From contig JBBCGH010000001.1 of assembly GCA_037200445.1 (NCBI GenBank), forward strand, positions 2,728,001 to 2,792,000: a stretch of DNA of 64,000 nt, in the 5' to 3' direction. The stretch comes from Alphaproteobacteria bacterium. GTDB lineage: Bacteria > Pseudomonadota > Alphaproteobacteria > Rhizobiales > Xanthobacteraceae. Under the pieces are notes generated by a model. That model was not told the origin of the DNA. It searched no databases and worked only from the letters and a program-made list of their open reading frames with translations. Shown one piece after another: positions 52,119-61,202 of this stretch. A program made the translations under genes and the position numbers. How positions within the stretch are numbered: the first letter of the stretch is position 1; each line of letters starts with the position of its first letter.

Positions 52119-52366
52119 CGCTTGCCCCGTCGCGCCGCCGCGCCGTGCGCTTTGTTCCACAAGTCTGTGAGGGCTTCTAGACGCTGGTACGCGGCCCATG
52201 CCACGGCGTTTACCGCGTCCCCGTGTTCGCTATCGTGCTCCCGCAGACCTTGGCCAATCAGGCATAGCGCCATCACGTATTGCGTGGCGTCACGAAGCGG
52301 GACCTCCATATCCATGGCATAGGCCATGAACCGCTCGCGCTGCTGTTCGGCTTTGGATTTGGCCAT
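52115..52366 (-). CDS. Small hypothetical cargo protein
   Basis: This 83-residue protein (MAKSKAEQQRERFMAYAMDMEV) has a helical middle and a basic tail. It is the first gene of the reverse unit near the right end of the element. Its RBS (GAGGGCG) lies inside one arm of a hairpin at 52372-52387. Family unknown. Confidence 0.65.
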   Translation of the reverse strand: MAKSKAEQQRERFMAYAMDMEVPLRDATQYVMALCLIGQGLREHDSEHGDAVNAVAWAAYQRLEALTDLWNKAHGAAARRGKR

Positions 52367-52371
52367 CGGTC

Positions 52372-52387
52372 GCCCTCGATTGAGGGC
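52372..52387 (-). promoter_or_regulatory. Hairpin enclosing the RBS of the first reverse cargo gene
   Basis: GCCCTC and GAGGGC pair around a four-base loop. On the minus strand the GAGGG arm is also the Shine-Dalgarno, six bases before ATG 52366, so the fold would limit translation. Confidence 0.45.
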
Positions 52388-52400
52388 AGAAACCTAACAA

Positions 52401-52426
52401 TCCCGGCTATTCCCGGCTAATCCCGC
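52401..52426. repeat. Subterminal tandem repeat beside the right end of the element
   Basis: Two and a half copies of a 10-bp unit: TCCCGGCTAT, TCCCGGCTAA, TCCCGC. It ends two bases before the right inverted repeat. It could be a transposase subterminal site. No equivalent is seen at the left end. Confidence 0.55.
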
Positions 52427-52428
52427 GT

Positions 52429-52452
52429 GGTGGCGTTTGCGCCATAATACCG
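52429..52452. repeat. Terminal inverted repeat, right
   Basis: Twenty-four bases from GGTGGCGTTTGCGCC to AATACCG, exact reverse complement of 47954-47977. Confidence 0.95.
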
Positions 52453-52460
52453 CGCGGGCC
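52453..52460. repeat. 8-bp target site duplication, right
   Basis: CGCGGGCC, identical to 47946-47953, directly outside the right inverted repeat and inside the dprA 5' part. Confidence 0.92.
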
Positions 52461-52523
52461 GACATTGTCGCTGCGGATGAGCCGCAACCAGTCGAGGCGT
52501 TGTTCGTCGGTAAGGGCAACCAC
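52461..52523 (-). pseudogene. dprA: DprA, N-terminal 21 codons of the split gene
   Basis: From GTG 52523 the frame reads V-V-A-L-T-D-E-Q-R-L-D-W-L-R-L-I-R-S-D-N-V, the expected DprA N-terminus, then enters the target octamer and the transposon. It would continue for a few cargo-encoded codons and stop (frame open to 52407). The start is one base after the plsY stop codon, so dprA was translationally linked to plsY. Confidence 0.9.
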
Positions 52524-52524
52524 C

Positions 52525-53139
52525 TTACGCCTCGCGCGGAGCGCCGGCCTTCTGGCCGATCTTGCTCTCAGTTCCCTGCAAGAGGCGCGCGATATTGGCG
52601 CGGTGCATGATGAAGGTGAGTACGGCCATGATCGCGAAGGTGAGCGCTTCGGCGGGCGCGCCGAGGAACCACAGTAGAACCGGAGCGACGACGGATGCCA
52701 CCAGCGACGCGACCGACGAATAGCGGAACGCCGCCGCAACCGCGATCCAGACGATCGCTGCCGCGAGCGCGGCCTTCCACGACACCGCGAGCAGCACGCC
52801 GAGGCCGGTCGCGATGCCCTTGCCGCCCTTGAAACGGAGCCACACCGGAAAGAGATGCCCGAGAAAGGCCGCAAGCCCTGCCACGAGGCCGGCGTCGTGG
52901 CCGAACCACCACGCGACGAGCAAGACCGCGACCATCCCCTTGAGCACGTCGGCAAGCAGCGTCGCGGCCGCGAGCCCGTAGCGGCCGGTGCGCAGCACAT
53001 TGGTGGCGCCGATACTGCCGGAGCCGATCGCGCGGATGTCCTGCGTGCCGGCGATACGCGTGAGCACGAGGCCAAACGGGATGGAGCCGAGCAGATACCC
53101 GATGAGAAACGCCGCGATAAAGGGCAGGGCCGTTTGCAT
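52525..53139 (-). CDS. plsY: Acyl phosphate:glycerol-3-phosphate acyltransferase
   Basis: This 204-residue polytopic inner-membrane enzyme makes lysophosphatidate from acyl phosphate. Family motifs are [57 protein letters not shown] and [15 protein letters not shown]. Start is ATG 53139, which overlaps the pyrC stop (TGATG). A preceding GTG at 53142 is less likely. It is followed almost at once by the dprA start. Confidence 0.95.
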   Translation of the reverse strand: MQTALPFIAAFLIGYLLGSIPFGLVLTRIAGTQDIRAIGSGSIGATNVLRTGRYGLAAATLLADVLKGMVAVLLVAWWFGHDAGLVAGLAAFLGHLFPVWLRFKGGKGIATGLGVLLAVSWKAALAAAIVWIAVAAAFRYSSVASLVASVVAPVLLWFLGAPAEALTFAIMAVLTFIMHRANIARLLQGTESKIGQKAGAPREA

Positions 53140-54446
53140 CACGGCAAAGCGTATTCAAACACCGTGCGCCCAGCAACGATGGTGCGCAGCACCCGGCCCT
53201 GCAGGCGCGCTTCGTCGAAAGGGGTATTCTTGCATTTCGACTTGAGCTCGGCAGGATCGAGCACCCAGGGCGCGTCGATATCGGCGACGATCACGTCCGC
53301 CGGGCTGCCCGGCTTGAGCGAGCCGCACTGCAGGCCAAGCAATTCGGCCGGTCGCGTCGACATTGCCTTCAGGAGAGTGATGAGCTTCAGTTCGCCGTTG
53401 TGGACGAGACGGAGGCCCGCCGCGAACATCGTCTCGAGGCCGATCGCGCCGGGCGCCGCTTCGGCGAAGGGCAAGCGCTTCACCTCCACGTCCTGCGGAT
53501 TGTGATCCGACATGATTACGTCGAGCAGCCCTTCGCCGAGTGCCTGCACCAGCGCGGCCCGGTCATCCTCGGCACGCAGCGGCGGCGATACCTTGAAGAA
53601 GGTGCGGTACGAACCGATATCGATCTCGTTCAGCGTCAGGTGATTGACCGAGGCGGCGGCACTGACATTGAGGCCCGCCTCCTTGGCGCGGCGGAGCACC
53701 GCAAGGGACTCCGCACACGTGATCGAGGCCGCGTGATAGCGCGCCTCGGAGAGCGCCACGAGCCGCACATCCCGCTCCAGCACGATTGTCTCCGCCGCCT
53801 TCGGGATGCCGAATAAGCCAAGGCGCGCCGCGAACTCGCCCTCATTCATCACGCCGTCGCCGATGAGGTTCGGATCCTCGGTGTGGTGCACCACCAGCGC
53901 GTCAAAGTCGCCCGCATAGGTGAGCGCGCGCCGCATCACCTGGGCATTGATGACGCTCTTGGCGCCATCCGTGAACGCAACGGCACCCGCGGCCTTCAAG
54001 AGGCCGATCTCGGCCAGCTCCGAGCCTTCCAGGCCCTTGGTCAGCGCTGCCATCGGCTGGACGTGCACGATCGCGGTCGCGCTGGCACGGCGCAGCACGA
54101 AATCGACGATCGCGGGATCGTCGATCACCGGATTGGTGTCGGGCTGGCACACGATGGTTGTGACGCCGCCGGCGGCGGCGGCCTGGCTCGCGGTCGCAAG
54201 CGTCTCGCGATATTCGGCCCCTGGCTCGCCGATGAAGGCGCGCATGTCGACGAGGCCGGGGGCGACCAGGCGGCCGTCGCAGTCGATCACCTCCGTGCCT
54301 TCGGGCACACCGGCCGCATGGATGCCGCGCTTTGCCTCGCGGATCACGCCGTCGGCGATGAGCACGTCGCCGGGGAAATCGAGATCGCGCGACGGATCGA
54401 CGATCCGGGCGTTTGCGAGCAGGATCGGGCGGCGGTCTGAGAGCAT
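53139..54446 (-). CDS. pyrC: Dihydroorotase-like protein of the pyrBC operon
   Basis: This 435-residue amidohydrolase-fold protein is encoded directly after pyrB. The expected metal motif D-x-H-x-H after the first strand reads D-M-R-A-F here ([15 protein letters not shown]), so both histidines are missing. Other family positions remain ([27 protein letters not shown]). Many alphaproteobacterial and Pseudomonas pyrB-linked copies are inactive partners (PyrC-prime/PyrX) needed for aspartate transcarbamoylase assembly, with the working enzyme encoded elsewhere. That fits this gene better than an active dihydroorotase. Confidence 0.88.
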   Translation of the reverse strand: MLSDRRPILLANARIVDPSRDLDFPGDVLIADGVIREAKRGIHAAGVPEGTEVIDCDGRLVAPGLVDMRAFIGEPGAEYRETLATASQAAAAGGVTTIVCQPDTNPVIDDPAIVDFVLRRASATAIVHVQPMAALTKGLEGSELAEIGLLKAAGAVAFTDGAKSVINAQVMRRALTYAGDFDALVVHHTEDPNLIGDGVMNEGEFAARLGLFGIPKAAETIVLERDVRLVALSEARYHAASITCAESLAVLRRAKEAGLNVSAAASVNHLTLNEIDIGSYRTFFKVSPPLRAEDDRAALVQALGEGLLDVIMSDHNPQDVEVKRLPFAEAAPGAIGLETMFAAGLRLVHNGELKLITLLKAMSTRPAELLGLQCGSLKPGSPADVIVADIDAPWVLDPAELKSKCKNTPFDEARLQGRVLRTIVAGRTVFEYALP

Positions 54447-55400
54447 TTATGCGTTCGGCAAATTGCGCGAGAGCGCTTCGAGCACCGCCATGCGCACCGC
54501 GACGCCCATCTCGACCTGTTCGCGGATCAGCGACTGCGCGCCGTCCGCGACCGCCGAGTCGATTTCGACGCCGCGATTCATCGGTCCCGGATGCATCACC
54601 AGCGCGTCGGGCTTGGCATAGCCGAGCTTCTTCTGATCGAGGCCGTAATAGTGGAAGTACTCCTGCGTCGAGGGGACGAACGAGCCGTTCATGCGCTCGC
54701 GCTGCAGCCGCAGCATCATCACGATGTCGGCACCTTTGAGCCCCTCGCGCATGTCGCGCGAGACCTCGACGCCGAAGCGCTCGATGCCGGGCGGCAACAA
54801 GGTGGACGGCGCGACCACGCGCACGCGGGCGCCGAGCGTATTGAGCAGGATGATGTTCGAGCGCGCGACCCGCGAATGCAGAATGTCGCCGCAGATCGTC
54901 ACGGTGAGGCGTTCGATTGGGCCCTTGTTGCGGCGGATCGTCAGCGCATCGAGCAGCGCCTGCGTCGGGTGCTCGTGGGCGCCGTCGCCGGCATTGACCA
55001 CCGAGCCGTCGACCTTCTGCGCCAGCAGCGCGACCGCGCCGGAGGAATGGTGCCGCACCACCAGGATGTCGGGATGCATCGCGTTCAAGGTCATGGCGGT
55101 ATCGATCAGCGTCTCGCCCTTCTTCACGGACGAGTTGCCGACCGCCATGTTCATCACGTCGGCGCCCAACCGCTTGCCGGCCAGCTCGAACGAGGATTGC
55201 GTGCGGGTCGAGGCTTCGAAGAACAGGTTGATCAGCGTGCGCCCGCGCAGCGAGGTGCGCTTCTTGTCGATCTGGCGGTTGAGCTCGACGTATTCCTCGG
55301 CGAGGTCGAGGAGGCCCATGATTTCGTCGGGCGAAAGCCCCTCGATCCCCAACAGGTGCCGCCTGTGGAGGACGAACGGATTCTTCGCGACCATGTTCAT
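54447..55400 (-). CDS. pyrB: Aspartate carbamoyltransferase catalytic subunit
   Basis: This 317-residue enzyme makes N-carbamoyl-aspartate, the first committed step of pyrimidine synthesis. Motifs are [20 protein letters not shown] (carbamoyl-phosphate site), [16 protein letters not shown] and [18 protein letters not shown]. Its stop and the pyrC start are directly adjacent. It is the first gene of the run pyrB-pyrC-plsY-dprA. Confidence 0.96.
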   Translation of the reverse strand: MNMVAKNPFVLHRRHLLGIEGLSPDEIMGLLDLAEEYVELNRQIDKKRTSLRGRTLINLFFEASTRTQSSFELAGKRLGADVMNMAVGNSSVKKGETLIDTAMTLNAMHPDILVVRHHSSGAVALLAQKVDGSVVNAGDGAHEHPTQALLDALTIRRNKGPIERLTVTICGDILHSRVARSNIILLNTLGARVRVVAPSTLLPPGIERFGVEVSRDMREGLKGADIVMMLRLQRERMNGSFVPSTQEYFHYYGLDQKKLGYAKPDALVMHPGPMNRGVEIDSAVADGAQSLIREQVEMGVAVRMAVLEALSRNLPNA

Positions 55401-55513
55401 TAAAGCGACCCCTATAGGCGGAGTCGCAGCGCCGGGGCAAGGGTGGGGCGAGGCGGTCCACAGGGCATCGTGGCACTGAGCCGCATGGTAGAATTGGGCG
55501 AATGGAGGAGGCG

Positions 55514-57166
55514 ATGACGGTCCGGCGCCGCTTCGACACCCACGATATCTTCAACCAGTCGCCGCCCTATGAAGATGTCGACCTGTTCACCAGCGACCGC
55601 GCGCTGCGTGACGCCGTGGAGGCAAACGGCGCGGGCGCGGAGGGCGCGGCGCTCGCAGAGTTCGGGCGCCGCTGGGGCGCTGCCGCGATGTTCGATGCGG
55701 CGCGTCTTGCGAACGAGCACACGCCGCGGCTCAAGAGCCACGATACCAAGGGCTTCCGTCGCGACACGATCGAATTCCATCCGGCCTATCACGGCTTCAT
55801 GGCCGAAAGCATGACGGCGGGCCTCCACGCCTCGACGTGGAGGGCGGACGGATCGCGGGCGGGGGCGCCGTCCGAGGTCGCGCGCGCCGCGCGTTATTTC
55901 ATGGTGGCGCAGGTCGAGAACGGCCACATGTGCCCGATCACCATGACGCGTGCGGGCGTCGGGGCACTCGCGGCGGAGCCGGCGATACTGCAAAAGATGA
56001 TCGGTAAAATCGCCGCACGTACTTACGACCCCACCTTCCGGCCCTGGTGGGAAAAGGACTCGATGACGCTTGGCATGGGCATGACCGAGAAGCAGGGCGG
56101 CACCGATGTGCGCGCGAACACGACGGCCGCGATGCCGCTCGGCGAGGGCTATCTGGTCACCGGACACAAATGGTTCATGTCGGCGCCGATGTGCGATGCC
56201 TTTCTGGTTCTGGCGCAGGCGGAGGGCGGGCTCACCTGCTTCCTGATGCCGCGCTTCCGGAACGATGGCTCGGTCAATGCGCTGCGGTTCCAGCGGATCA
56301 AGGACAAGCTCGGCAATCGTTCCAATGCCTCGTCCGAGGTCGAGTTCGTCGAGGCATTCGCATGGCGCGTCGGCGCGGAGGGGAACGGCGTGCGCACCAT
56401 CATCGAGATGGTGCAGCTGACCCGCGTCGATTGCGTGATTTCGTCGGCCGGGATGATGCGCATGGCGCTCGCGCAAGCGCTGCATCATGCGCGCCATCGC
56501 ACCGTGTTTCAGAAGCGGCTCGCGGACCAGCCGATGATGCGGACGCTGCTGGCCGACATGGCGCTCGAAGTCGAAGGCGCGACCGCGCTGACGATGCGGC
56601 TCTGCCGCTCGTTCGATCTTTCCGCCAGCGATCCCAAGGAGGCGGCGCGCGCGCGGCTGCTGACGCCCGCCGTGAAGTACTGGATCTGCAAGGCCGCGCC
56701 CGGCTTCATCTATGAGGCGATGGAGTGCCTCGGCGGCAACGGTTATGTCGAGGAGAACCCGCTCGCGCGGCTCTACCGCGAGGCGCCGGTCAACGCGATC
56801 TGGGAAGGCTCGGGCAACGTCATGTGCCTCGACGTGTTGCGAGCGCTCTCGCGCGAAGGCGAAGCGGCGCACGGCGTACTCAATGACCTGGTGCGCCAAT
56901 GCGGCGGCCTGCCGGGCGCACGAGAGGCTGCATCTTTCGTCGAAAGGACGCTTGCCGGTAGCGACGGCGAAGCCAAGGCGCGCGCCGCGGTCGAGCGTCT
57001 CGCCCTGCTGGCGGCCACAGCCGCGCTTAACGAAAGCGCGCCCCGCGTGGCCGAGGCCTTCGCCCGCACACGACTGTCGGTTGCGCGCGGCGGAACTTTC
57101 GGAACCGCGGATCTGTCGGTTCCGGAGGTCACAACCCTGTCAGAACGGGCGCTTCCCGCCGCCTGA
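55514..57166 (+). CDS. Acyl-CoA dehydrogenase family protein, AidB-like
   Basis: This 550-residue flavoprotein carries the AidB pattern: start [20 protein letters not shown], then [30 protein letters not shown] (FAD region), [13 protein letters not shown] and [38 protein letters not shown]. AidB binds DNA and protects against alkylation in E. coli, although its dehydrogenase activity is weak. I chose ATG 55514 because GGAGGAGG lies just upstream. ATG 55502 would start inside that RBS. It is divergent from pyrB. Confidence 0.93.
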   Translation: MTVRRRFDTHDIFNQSPPYEDVDLFTSDRALRDAVEANGAGAEGAALAEFGRRWGAAAMFDAARLANEHTPRLKSHDTKGFRRDTIEFHPAYHGFMAESMTAGLHASTWRADGSRAGAPSEVARAARYFMVAQVENGHMCPITMTRAGVGALAAEPAILQKMIGKIAARTYDPTFRPWWEKDSMTLGMGMTEKQGGTDVRANTTAAMPLGEGYLVTGHKWFMSAPMCDAFLVLAQAEGGLTCFLMPRFRNDGSVNALRFQRIKDKLGNRSNASSEVEFVEAFAWRVGAEGNGVRTIIEMVQLTRVDCVISSAGMMRMALAQALHHARHRTVFQKRLADQPMMRTLLADMALEVEGATALTMRLCRSFDLSASDPKEAARARLLTPAVKYWICKAAPGFIYEAMECLGGNGYVEENPLARLYREAPVNAIWEGSGNVMCLDVLRALSREGEAAHGVLNDLVRQCGGLPGAREAASFVERTLAGSDGEAKARAAVERLALLAATAALNESAPRVAEAFARTRLSVARGGTFGTADLSVPEVTTLSERALPAA

Positions 57167-57244
57167 GCAGGAACGTCAGCAATTCCGAGGCGTTGGTGTT
57201 GCGATTGGCCGCCGCAAGCGGCCGCAACGCGATTGGAGAAAACA

Positions 57245-57652
57245 ATGACCATCAAGAATCGGATGATCGCATTCGGCGTTGCCGGTGCGCTGGCAATCGG
57301 CGCTGCCGCCACCGCTGCGGCCGGGCCTCTGCCGGTGAACTCGATCAACGGGCCGACGCACGCCACCGATGTGGCGTGGCGCGGACATGGCTGGGGCGGG
57401 CGCGGCTGGGGTCCGGGTGTTGGCATCGGCGCCGGTATCGCGGCGGGCGCGCTGATCGGCTCCGCCGTCGCGGCGCAGCCTTACGGCGCGTACTACGGGG
57501 AGCCGGGCTATGCGTACGCGCAGCCTTATGCCTATGACGCCGGCCCAACGTATTACAGGAGCTACGGTTACAGGAACTGGGGCTATGGCCCGTGCTTCAC
57601 GGACGAGGGCTATGGGCGTCGGACGCCGTGTGACACGACTGGGCAACGCTAG
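57245..57652 (+). CDS. Exported Gly/Tyr-rich protein, paralogue 1
   Basis: This 135-residue protein has a signal peptide (MTIKNRMIAFGVAGALAIGAA, read in two parts MTIKNRMIAFG and VAGALAIGAA). A Trp/Gly-rich patch (WRGHGWGGRGWGPGVGIG) leads into a hydrophobic Gly/Ala segment, then Tyr-rich repeats. It ends in CFTDEGYGRRTPCDTTGQR, nearly the same as the end of the next gene. RBS GGAG. I know no function. Such proteins are common and uncharacterised in Bradyrhizobium relatives. Confidence 0.75.
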   Translation: MTIKNRMIAFGVAGALAIGAAATAAAGPLPVNSINGPTHATDVAWRGHGWGGRGWGPGVGIGAGIAAGALIGSAVAAQPYGAYYGEPGYAYAQPYAYDAGPTYYRSYGYRNWGYGPCFTDEGYGRRTPCDTTGQR

Positions 57653-57671
57653 GTTCGGCGAGCGACTTTAG

Positions 57672-57700
57672 AAAAGGCGGGTCGCAAGACCCGCCTTTTT
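57672..57700 (+). terminator. Terminator between the two paralogues
   Basis: AAAAGGCGGGTC pairs perfectly with GACCCGCCTTTT around GCAA, followed by TTCTT. It lies 19 bp after the stop of paralogue 1. Confidence 0.9.
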
Positions 57701-57819
57701 CTTGTCTCGGCTCGGGCCAGAAGAGACCCGGGCAATTTCAGTATTTCACCTGAATGACAACCCGTCGGATTTGTCCTCCACTGGCAGGCAAGGGGCAGCC
57801 TTCTCCGACGGAGGTTTCG

Positions 57820-58242
57820 ATGAAGAAGCTCGTGATTGCCTTGGCACTCGCAGGCGCGTCTAACGCCGCGGTCTTCACACCGGCAACCGCCGGTCCGCTT
57901 CCGACACAGACGGCGGCCGTCACGCGAGCCGCGCCTGACCACGCCACGAACATCTATTGGCGCCGTTGGGGACCTGGGCTTGCATTTGGTCTCGCCGCCG
58001 GCGCCTTGGCGGGCGCCGCGATCGCTTCGCCGTTTTACGGCGCGGGACGCTACTACTACCTTGGTGCGCCGGCGCCGTATCTTTATGCGCGGCCCGTCTA
58101 TGCGGCGCCCTACGGGTATCCGGCACCGGTCTACCTGCCCCCGCCGGTCTATGCGCCTTACGGGTATTATGGCTATCGCCGCTGCTACACGGACGAGGGT
58201 TACGGCCGCTGGACGCCGTGCGACACGACGGGTCAGCGATAG
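57820..58242 (+). CDS. Exported Tyr/Pro-rich protein, paralogue 2
   Basis: This 140-residue protein has a signal peptide (MKKLVIALALAGASNAAVF). A short WRRWGPGLAFG patch and a Gly/Ala hydrophobic segment precede a Tyr/Pro-rich region (PVYLPPPVYAPYGYYGY). The end CYTDEGYGRWTPCDTTGQR matches paralogue 1 except for two or three residues. The ATG at 57820 has GGAGG five bases upstream. It has a separate transcript from paralogue 1, since a terminator lies between them. Confidence 0.75.
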   Translation: MKKLVIALALAGASNAAVFTPATAGPLPTQTAAVTRAAPDHATNIYWRRWGPGLAFGLAAGALAGAAIASPFYGAGRYYYLGAPAPYLYARPVYAAPYGYPAPVYLPPPVYAPYGYYGYRRCYTDEGYGRWTPCDTTGQR

Positions 58243-58258
58243 TTTCGGGTAGTGCGAA

Positions 58259-59185
58259 CTAGGATACGAGGCTCAGCACGACCGGCATCGTCGCTGCCGC
58301 GAGCGCCGTCTGAAAGGTGAGGATCTGCGCCATCAGCGGCGCATCGCCGCCCATCTGGCGCGCGAGCACGTAGGAATTGGACGAGGCCGGCACCGACGCG
58401 CAGCAGGCGACCACGGCCAGATTGATGCCAGAGAGCCCAAGGGCCGCGCCGATCGCAATCGCGAGCGCGGGCATCAAGATCAGCTTGAGCGCGCAGGCGA
58501 GAAACATCGTGGCGTTGGGGTGGATCAGTTCGCCGACGCGCAAGCCCGCACCCACGATCAGCAGGCCGAGCGCGAGTGACGAGCGCCCCAGCGCATCGAC
58601 GAAGGCATGCGCGGGCCCCGGAATCCAGGCGGCGAGGGGATTGAGCGCAAGGCCGATGCCGCACGCCCAGATGAAGGGGTTCTGCACGATCACGAGCGCG
58701 ACGCTGCGCCAGTCCGGACGTGCCGGCGTGGCGTAACGCGCGAGCACCCACACGGCGAGCGCATTGAGCAGCGGGATCATCGCGACCATCGCGACCGAAG
58801 CGAGCGCGAGGCCGAGGTCGCCGTAGAGATTTCCGGCAACCGCCAGCGCGACGAAGGTCTGCCAGCGCGTCGCGCCCTGAAACAGCGAGGTGAATGCGGG
58901 CCCGCCGGTTCCGAGATGGCGTGCCAGCAAGGGCCGCAGCGCGAGACAAAGCGCGCTCATCAGCAATACGGCCGCGAGCAGCGTGCCGCCGACGGCGAGC
59001 ACCGGCACTTTCGATAAATCGGCACGCGAGAGCGATTCAACCAGCAGCGCCGGGAACATCACATAGTAGAGGATGTGCTCGAGCCCGACCCAATGGGCAT
59101 CCTCACGGATCAGCCAGCGGCGCAGCGCGAAGCCCGTGGCGATCAGCAGAAACACGGGCACCAGCGCGGCGACGACGGCGAGCAT
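58259..59185 (-). CDS. AEC (auxin efflux carrier) family transporter
   Basis: This 308-residue protein has about ten membrane segments in the AEC pattern: an N-terminal VVAALVPVFLLIATGFALRR, and a second half with AFVDALGRSSLALGLLIVGAGLR and SVPASSNSYVLARQMGGD. Members export organic acids or similar anions. The substrate is unknown. The ruvX stop lies 5 bp upstream on the same strand, so the two are co-transcribed. Confidence 0.9.
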   Translation of the reverse strand: MLAVVAALVPVFLLIATGFALRRWLIREDAHWVGLEHILYYVMFPALLVESLSRADLSKVPVLAVGGTLLAAVLLMSALCLALRPLLARHLGTGGPAFTSLFQGATRWQTFVALAVAGNLYGDLGLALASVAMVAMIPLLNALAVWVLARYATPARPDWRSVALVIVQNPFIWACGIGLALNPLAAWIPGPAHAFVDALGRSSLALGLLIVGAGLRVGELIHPNATMFLACALKLILMPALAIAIGAALGLSGINLAVVACCASVPASSNSYVLARQMGGDAPLMAQILTFQTALAAATMPVVLSLVS

Positions 59186-59190
59186 GGCGC

Positions 59191-59664
59191 TTAGGAACGC
59201 GACAGTCGCGCCAGGCGGTCGAGCGCGCCTTGCAGAATAAAGGCTGCGGCATGCTGGTCGATGACCTGCGCCCGCTTGGCGCGGCTGACATCGGCTTCGA
59301 TGAGTTCCCGCTCGACCGCCGCGGTCGACAGCCGCTCGTCCCAGAGACCGATCGGAAGTGGCGTCAGCTTGACGAAATTGCGGGCAAAGGCGCGGGTTGA
59401 CTGGGCGCGCGGACCTTCCGTGCCGTCCATGTTGACCGGCAGCCCGAGAACGAACCCCGCCGCTTGGCGCTCCGCCGCAAGCGCGAGCAGCGCCTCGGCG
59501 TCGGCCTTGAAGGCCTTGCGCGCGATGGTGGTGACGCCCATCGCGATCCGCCGGTCGGGATCGCTTGCGGCTACGCCGATGGTCTTGGTGCCGAGGTCAA
59601 GGCCGATCAACGCTCCGCGCGCGGGCAACAGGGGCGCAATCTCGACAAGCGGCAGGACCGGCAT
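59191..59664 (-). CDS. ruvX: RuvX/YqgF family RNase H-fold nuclease
   Basis: This 157-residue protein has the YqgF fold: [19 protein letters not shown] (first catalytic Asp), [37 protein letters not shown] and [14 protein letters not shown] (last Asp). Called a putative Holliday junction resolvase. In E. coli YqgF acts in 16S rRNA maturation. Followed by the AEC transporter gene. Confidence 0.95.
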   Translation of the reverse strand: MPVLPLVEIAPLLPARGALIGLDLGTKTIGVAASDPDRRIAMGVTTIARKAFKADAEALLALAAERQAAGFVLGLPVNMDGTEGPRAQSTRAFARNFVKLTPLPIGLWDERLSTAAVERELIEADVSRAKRAQVIDQHAAAFILQGALDRLARLSRS

Positions 59665-59739
59665 GCGGAAATGGCTAGCACATTGATCTGCGCGGCGCCG
59701 CGACTATCCTAGACCAATCCGAACAAGAGGAATTTCGCA

Positions 59740-60438
59740 ATGCAGATCACCTGGTATGGCCATTCGGCATTCCGGCTCGATTTTGGCGGCAACGCGGTGC
59801 TGATCGATCCGTTCTTCACGGGCAATCCGGTCTTCACGGCGGACCCCCGGGAAGCGATGCGCGGCGTCAAGCACGTGCTGCTCACGCACGGCCACGGCGA
59901 TCACGTTGGCGATACGGTCGACATCGCGAAGAACAACGATGCGACCGTGACGGGCGATTATGATCTCCTCATGTGGCTCGCCAAGAAGGGCGTGCAGAAG
60001 CTCAACCCGATGAATACCGGCGGGACCGTCGATCTTGCGGGCTTCTCGGTCTCGATGGTGCGTGCGGACCATTCGTCAGGGCAGAACGAGGGCGAGGCGT
60101 CGGTCTATCTCGGCAATCCCCACGGCCTGATCGTCAAGGCGAACGGTGAGCCCACACTGTGGCATCTCGGCGATACGGATATCTTCTCCGACATGGCGCT
60201 GATCGCGGAAATCTACCAACCGAAGGTCGCGATCGTTCCAATCGGCGACCGCTTCACGATGGGCGCCAGGACCGCCGCGATGGCCGTGAATCGGTTCATC
60301 AAACCCGACACGGCAATCCCGTGCCACTACGGGACCTTTCCGATCATCGATCCGAACGCGGACAAGTTCGTTGCCGAAATGAAGGGTCAGAAGACCAAAG
60401 TGATCGTGCCCGAGAAGGGAGTGCCGTTCACCGTCTGA
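59740..60438 (+). CDS. Metallo-beta-lactamase-fold hydrolase, UPF0173 family
   Basis: This 232-residue protein has family signatures [25 protein letters not shown], the metal motif [12 protein letters not shown], and late His/Asp ligands in [13 protein letters not shown] and IPCHYGTFP. It is a cytosolic metal-dependent hydrolase of unknown substrate. A good RBS (AGAGGA) precedes the ATG. Confidence 0.93.
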   Translation: MQITWYGHSAFRLDFGGNAVLIDPFFTGNPVFTADPREAMRGVKHVLLTHGHGDHVGDTVDIAKNNDATVTGDYDLLMWLAKKGVQKLNPMNTGGTVDLAGFSVSMVRADHSSGQNEGEASVYLGNPHGLIVKANGEPTLWHLGDTDIFSDMALIAEIYQPKVAIVPIGDRFTMGARTAAMAVNRFIKPDTAIPCHYGTFPIIDPNADKFVAEMKGQKTKVIVPEKGVPFTV

Positions 60439-60781
60439 GGGACCTGGGCAACCAACATTTCCCCGCCGCCATCGCGCCGACGCACCCCGCGCGGACCTAT
60501 CGCGAACGGCGGGCATCCTACGAGCGATCAAGGATCGGATAAACTCGACTCGCCGCCTACACGCTGTGCGACGAAGGCACCGCGCGCGATTGACTTCTTG
60601 CAAGCGAGTTGAAAGCGAGCCGCTTCGGAATGCGCTCCCTGTGACCCAAAGGCGTAGCCGAGGATCCCACTCGACAATGGCCGTCGTCCCCTCTGCTCCC
60701 TATCGTCCGCCGATGATCGCAGGGGCGGGAGCCCGCCGGATTCTCTCCGTGGCGCTCAAGCGATCTGAAAGAGGGCATCCC
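60439..60781. other. Intergenic region after the UPF0173 gene
   Basis: 343 bp with no convincing gene. Frames through it lack start signals and family features. An RBS-like GAGGG just before 60782 belongs to the next small gene. Confidence 0.5.
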
Positions 60782-60970
60782 ATGAAGTACTTCGCGCTTG
60801 CGGCGATGCTTGCCGTCGCAGCCTTGCTCGCCGGTTCGCTTTCCGCCCCGGCTCAGGCCCAACGACCCGGAGCCTACTGGTACCCCGGCGGCGGGCCAAC
60901 CACAGGCGGCATGTACAGGAAGTCGAAAAAGAAGACGGTGAAGAAGACGGACAAGAAGTCGCACAAATAG
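60782..60970 (+). CDS. Small exported Lys-rich protein
   Basis: This 62-residue protein has a clear signal peptide (MKYFALAAMLAVAALLAGSL, cleavage after AQA). The mature part has two blocks: QRPGAYWYPGGGPTTGGMY and a lysine cluster (KSKKKTVKKTDKKSHK). RBS GAGGG lies six bases upstream. Function unknown. The basic tail may bind anionic surfaces. Confidence 0.7.
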   Translation: MKYFALAAMLAVAALLAGSLSAPAQAQRPGAYWYPGGGPTTGGMYRKSKKKTVKKTDKKSHK

Positions 60971-60981
60971 AATTCATCCTG

Positions 60982-61200
60982 CTATTGCGGATTGTAGTTC
61001 CCAAGAGAAGCGCCCGCGGCTTGCGCGGCAAGCTCGACGCTCGTCTGCGGCGGTCGGGCATCACGTGAGCCGATGAGCAACGCGGCCGCCTCGTCCGCGG
61101 TGAGGACCCCGTCCGATCATCTTGTGCGGGACTTTCTTTGCAGTGCGCTTGTCGAGCTCGTACCCCTCGACGAACACGCCGCCGATCCCATGTCGTGAGT
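60982..61200 (-). pseudogene. Possible decayed gene fragment
   Basis: On the minus strand, one frame reads GVFVEGYELDKRTAKKVPHK and another continues with VLTADEAAALLIGSRDARPP, down to GASLGNYNPQ and a stop at 60982. Joining them needs one frameshift. Both pieces look protein-like, so this may be a broken gene. I cannot name the family. Confidence 0.3.
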
Positions 61201-61202
61201 CT

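Larger units (their letters stand above)
47954..52452. mobile_element. IS1595/ISXO2-family transposon with cargo, inserted in dprA
   Basis: A 4499-bp element bounded by perfect 24-bp terminal inverted repeats and an 8-bp target duplication. Content in order: a small exported Cys-rich protein, a hypothetical, an Xre regulator (reverse), an ISXO2-type transposase, a DprA-family gene overlapped by a phosphoribosyltransferase gene, then three overlapping small genes on the reverse strand. Excision of the element plus one octamer restores an uninterrupted dprA frame across the junction (N-V-G-P-R-T-F). IS1595-family elements are known to carry passenger genes. The perfect ends and intact transposase suggest recent arrival. 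Confidence 0.95.
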
